Part shown: piece after piece, positions 13,111 to 15,337 of the stretch | Layout of the letters: each line of letters opens with the position of its first letter | Position numbering within the stretch: position 1 is the stretch's first letter | Origin: CAZPXH01 sp964591085 | Lineage (GTDB): Bacteria; Spirochaetota; Spirochaetia; DSM-27196; CAZPXH01 | Assembly: GCA_964591085.1 (NCBI GenBank) | Contig: CAZPXH010000027.1 | Span: 1 to 15,337 of the forward strand | DNA length: 15,337 nucleotides | Reading direction: 5' to 3' | Notes under the pieces: generated by a model | Databases searched by the model: none | Told to the model about the DNA's origin: nothing | What the model saw: only the letters and a program-made list of their open reading frames with translations | Program-made: the position numbers and the translations under genes

Positions 13111-13976
13111 TCACCCCGCTACAGCGTACCCCGCTTGGAGGAGCTGCTCTGCGAGTTGCTCAATGTCAGTGGGCCAGTAGTGGCGGGGGCGGGGTTTGGG
13201 GACCCGGGGGTTGGTGGGGTCCGGGCGGCAGGAGCGGATGACGGAGATCCAGCGGGAGGGGATGGCGGAGCTTCCGTGGGCTGCGCCCAGGAGGGCGCCG
13301 CAGATGGCGGCGCGGATGCAGCCGCATCCAGCACTTTTCGAATGCTCCGTTCAACGCGGTTCTCCGTTGCCCATGAGACAGCGCTTCCGTAGATCTCCTC
13401 TGGCGAGCCGCCGTCCCGGATGGCAGTGACCACCGCCACCGCAAAGACCCGGTTTGCATCACCGCAGACTGCGTGGGGGTGGGTGATGGCGGCGTCTGTT
13501 GCAGCAAGGCTGGCCGCGCGCTCTGCGCCCAGACCCGTGGCAAAGACCGCAAGCGGGCTGATCCGCATGAGGGCGCCGTTGGCCTGGCTGTCCCAGATAG
13601 GGGATCCGCGCAGGCCGCTTGAGGTGGTAGCGCCAATATCGAATGGATCTGACTCCATCCAGCTGACGTAGGCTTCCCGCACCGCATCCGCGTGGAAGTC
13701 ACCGTGCCGGAGAATGGAGCGTGCCAGCGCCAGGGCCATCTCCGTGTCATCCGTGGGCTGCTCTGCAATGTTGTTGTAGGTGCCCCCGTCTGCAAGCTCC
13801 CGCACACCGCCCGGGTAGTCCCGCAGAATCCCCTGGGCCGAGCGGAACTCAACCAGGCTCCCAAGCGAATCCCCAATCACCTGCCCCAGCAGGCACCCAC
13901 GGGCCCGATCCTGCTGCTCCGGGGTCACTGTGGTGCTGCCGGGTTGTGTTGGGTTGGGCGTGGGTTCTGGGTTCAT
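13111..13976 (-). pseudogene. ADP-ribosylglycohydrolase, decayed by internal deletion and frameshift
   Basis: From ATG 13976 the minus strand encodes a clear ARH/DraG-family N-terminus: RARGCLLGQVIGDSLGSLVE, then QPTDDTEMALALARS with the first metal motif T75-D76-D77-T78, then SQANGALMRISPLAVFATGL and THPHAVCGDANRVF. After about residue 218 (VLDAA) that frame becomes Pro/Ser/Ala-rich and ends at 13119. Another frame takes over at about 13320 and reads CIRAAICGALLGAAHGSSAI, then SCRPDPTNP, then RHYWPTDIEQLAEQLL to TGA 13113-13111, which is the normal family C-terminus. The family segment between the two, which includes the conserved helix and the second metal motif (GDTDT type), is absent. So roughly 50 residues are deleted with a frame change. 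The product cannot be an active hydrolase of ADP-ribosyl bonds. Confidence 0.85.
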
Positions 13977-14035
13977 GGGGCGTCTCCGTGGCAAAGATCG
14001 ATGCGCGAACACGGTAGGGCTGGACTGTGCTGAGC

Positions 14036-14313
14036 CCGCTCAGTTCATCTGTGCACATGATACGGCATTGGTTCCAGATAGCGCGGCACGGGTGTTGGGC
14101 CAGATTCCCGGAAAGTCAACAAGTTGACTGTGAGTCCCGGCGGTCCAATTATGGCTCGCGTTGGCTACTACGACCTCCTTCGGCGCGTGTCGGCGTGACC
14201 TGGGAGAGTCAATTCACTCGTGGCTCCAGAACGGCGAGGTGCGGAGCGGAGCCCCCGCCCCGCCAGGCCCTGGCGCGGACTTCTGGTTGCACGAGGGTAG
14301 CCTGTCCTGGTGA
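14036..14313 (+). pseudogene. Decayed gene of unknown family, left copy
   Basis: The frame through GCA TTG at 14065-14070 reads AHDTALVPDSAARVLGQIPG, then hits TGA at 14125 and TGA at 14131, then stays open as VQLWLALATT, RRDLGESIHSWLQNGEV and ADFWLHEGSLSW to TGA 14311-14313. The first part is homologous to the right copy at 15077-15337, which reads AHGNALIPQTAAPVLNQISP and then ASELWAALAG at the same positions. Similarity is also visible at the DNA level. The two stops and a frame change near 14050 make it a remnant. Its end is 10 bases before the ATG of the intact orphan gene and overlaps that gene's ribosome site, as in an operon. I do not recognise the family. Confidence 0.6.
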
Positions 14314-14323
14314 GGAGGAGTCA

Positions 14324-15028
14324 ATGCAGTATCCATTTGACAAGACTGCGTCGCTTGAGGAGCTGATCCCCGAAGACATCCGCAGTCTCACAGCCGATCG
14401 CAGGGTGACTGAGGCAGGTTTCGGAGCGGGCCCGGGATTTGTGGCGGTCAAGCGATGGACCTACGATCCACCGGTGACGATCAGCGAGGCTCTCACAGAC
14501 CTGGAGAAGTATCGTCAACTCATGCGTCGCTGTCATGTAGAGTTCACAGACACATCCAAGCTGTTCTGGGAGCGCTATCAGTTCCTGGCCTACAAGCGGC
14601 CGGAAGAACCGGCACGGAGTCTCCCGCCCGCACCGCTGGGAGAGGGCATTCTCCGGAAGACCTACGCCTTTGAAGACTTTGAGAACTGGGATGATACGTT
14701 GTTCGAGTGCATCATGGATTTTGCGAAGACGAAAGGAGTACACCCGAACATCATGTCGGCCTCCATGGAGGTGTACGACCAAATAGACGACGTGGCCAAG
14801 CACCATCGTGACAACGTAGTTGACGCGGAAGGAAACGGTATTCCCGGGGATGTGGAGTTCACTCTGTCTTCTTTTTCGTGCGAGGAGGCGACAGTAGAGT
14901 TCACTACGAATGAGGTCACTCAATCGCCGCGTTTCATCCTCATTTTTGATGAGGATCCCGATTTTGACGGGGAGCCGATAGTCTCAAAGAGTCAAACAGT
15001 CAACATGGTCCGCTACAGGATTGCCTAG
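14324..15028 (+). CDS. Intact orphan protein of 234 residues, function unknown
   Basis: The start is ATG 14324, preceded by GAGGAGGAG (14312-14320). The open frame reaches back to 14027, but the upstream part is arginine-rich noise lying over the decayed left-copy gene. The product is acidic and aromatic with no signal peptide or membrane helix: MQYPFDKTASLEELIPEDIR, then KRWTYDPPVTISEALTDLEK, then EDFENWDDTLFECIMDFA, then HHRDNVVDAEGNGIPGDVEF and a beta-rich tail with PRFILIFDEDPDFDGEP. It looks cytoplasmic and compact. I do not recognise the family. It lies directly after one decayed copy and directly before another copy of the same unknown gene family, so it may be the surviving partner in a duplicated pair. 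Confidence 0.75.
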   Translation: MQYPFDKTASLEELIPEDIRSLTADRRVTEAGFGAGPGFVAVKRWTYDPPVTISEALTDLEKYRQLMRRCHVEFTDTSKLFWERYQFLAYKRPEEPARSLPPAPLGEGILRKTYAFEDFENWDDTLFECIMDFAKTKGVHPNIMSASMEVYDQIDDVAKHHRDNVVDAEGNGIPGDVEFTLSSFSCEEATVEFTTNEVTQSPRFILIFDEDPDFDGEPIVSKSQTVNMVRYRIA

Positions 15029-15076
15029 GAATTGCAATCGATTGAGCCACCGGCACCAGCAGTGGAGAAACCGCAC

Positions 15077-15337
15077 ATGCCCATCTACGACGAATACATT
15101 CGTCAACGCAGGGCAGTAACCTCCTGTTTGGGGGTGGGGACGCCTTCTTGGACTACATCGGGAGGTAGTGCACGGAGTTCTACGAAGATCGAATAAGGGC
15201 AGTTCCGCTCATCAAAGCGCACGGCAACGCATTGATTCCACAGACTGCGGCACCGGTGTTGAACCAGATTTCCCCAGAAGCAACAAGCTGGCGGGTAGTG
15301 CTCGCGAGCGAGTTATGGGCCGCGCTGGCCGGTCTGG
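15077..15337 (+). pseudogene. Decayed gene of unknown family, right copy (runs off the window)
   Basis: A plausible start is ATG 15077 (MPIYDEYIRQR) with GGAGA upstream. Near 15112 the reading must change frame to give SNLLFGGGDAFLDYIGR, then a TAG at 15166-15168, then CTEFYEDRIRAVPLIKAHGN and ALIPQTAAPVLNQISPEATS, which stays open to the window end. The part from AHGN on matches the left copy at 14036-14313. The frame change and the stop mark it as decayed, at least in its 5' half. The remainder lies outside the window. Family not recognised. Confidence 0.55.

Overview
The window looks like a GC-rich chromosome of a diderm (Gram-negative-type) bacterium. The evidence is a complete tripartite efflux operon with an outer-membrane TolC-like channel, two lipoproteins with clear lipoboxes, and dense overlapping gene starts with frequent GTG and TTG use. 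The small aromatic-rich lipoprotein and the style of the efflux operon would fit a spirochaete-like or other host- or sediment-associated lineage, but that placement is an impression and not proven. No rRNA, tRNA, CRISPR array or complete transposon was seen.

Layout. Positions 1-777 hold the end of an unrecognised gene and a small lipoprotein. Positions 910-2984 form a toxin-antitoxin island of three type II modules: a RelE/ParE-type pair on the minus strand, a VapBC pair on the plus strand, and a second VapBC-like pair on the minus strand whose antitoxin appears frameshifted. The first two are divergent and share a 122-bp promoter/operator region with clear -35/-10 boxes and inverted repeats. 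Positions 3261-11775 hold one large operon. It begins at a palindromic candidate operator, runs through tetR, an RND adaptor, a 1041-residue RND pump, a repeat-domain lipoprotein, a TolC-like channel and an unrecognised exported protein (split by an apparent frameshift), and ends at a strong intrinsic terminator. Every gene junction in it overlaps by 4 to 17 bases, so translation is probably coupled.

Positions 11791-13031 hold a fourth toxin-antitoxin pair resembling VapBC45 of Mycobacterium tuberculosis (DUF433/MerR-like antitoxin plus a PIN-like toxin). Upstream lie three copies of a 9-bp motif at exact 25-bp spacing, ending in a symmetric 34-bp palindrome. Positions 13111-13976 (minus) hold an ADP-ribosylglycohydrolase that has lost an internal segment, including the second metal-binding motif, and has shifted frame. 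Positions 14036-15337 hold two decayed copies of one unrecognised gene family on either side of an intact 234-residue orphan protein, which suggests a decayed tandem two-gene cassette.

Taken together, a conserved-looking efflux operon sits between accessory DNA rich in toxin-antitoxin modules and decaying genes. The items most worth a second look are the periodic palindromic repeat before the VapBC45-like pair, the duplicated unknown cassette at the right end, and the two one-base frameshifts next to C or G runs, which may be either real or assembly errors.
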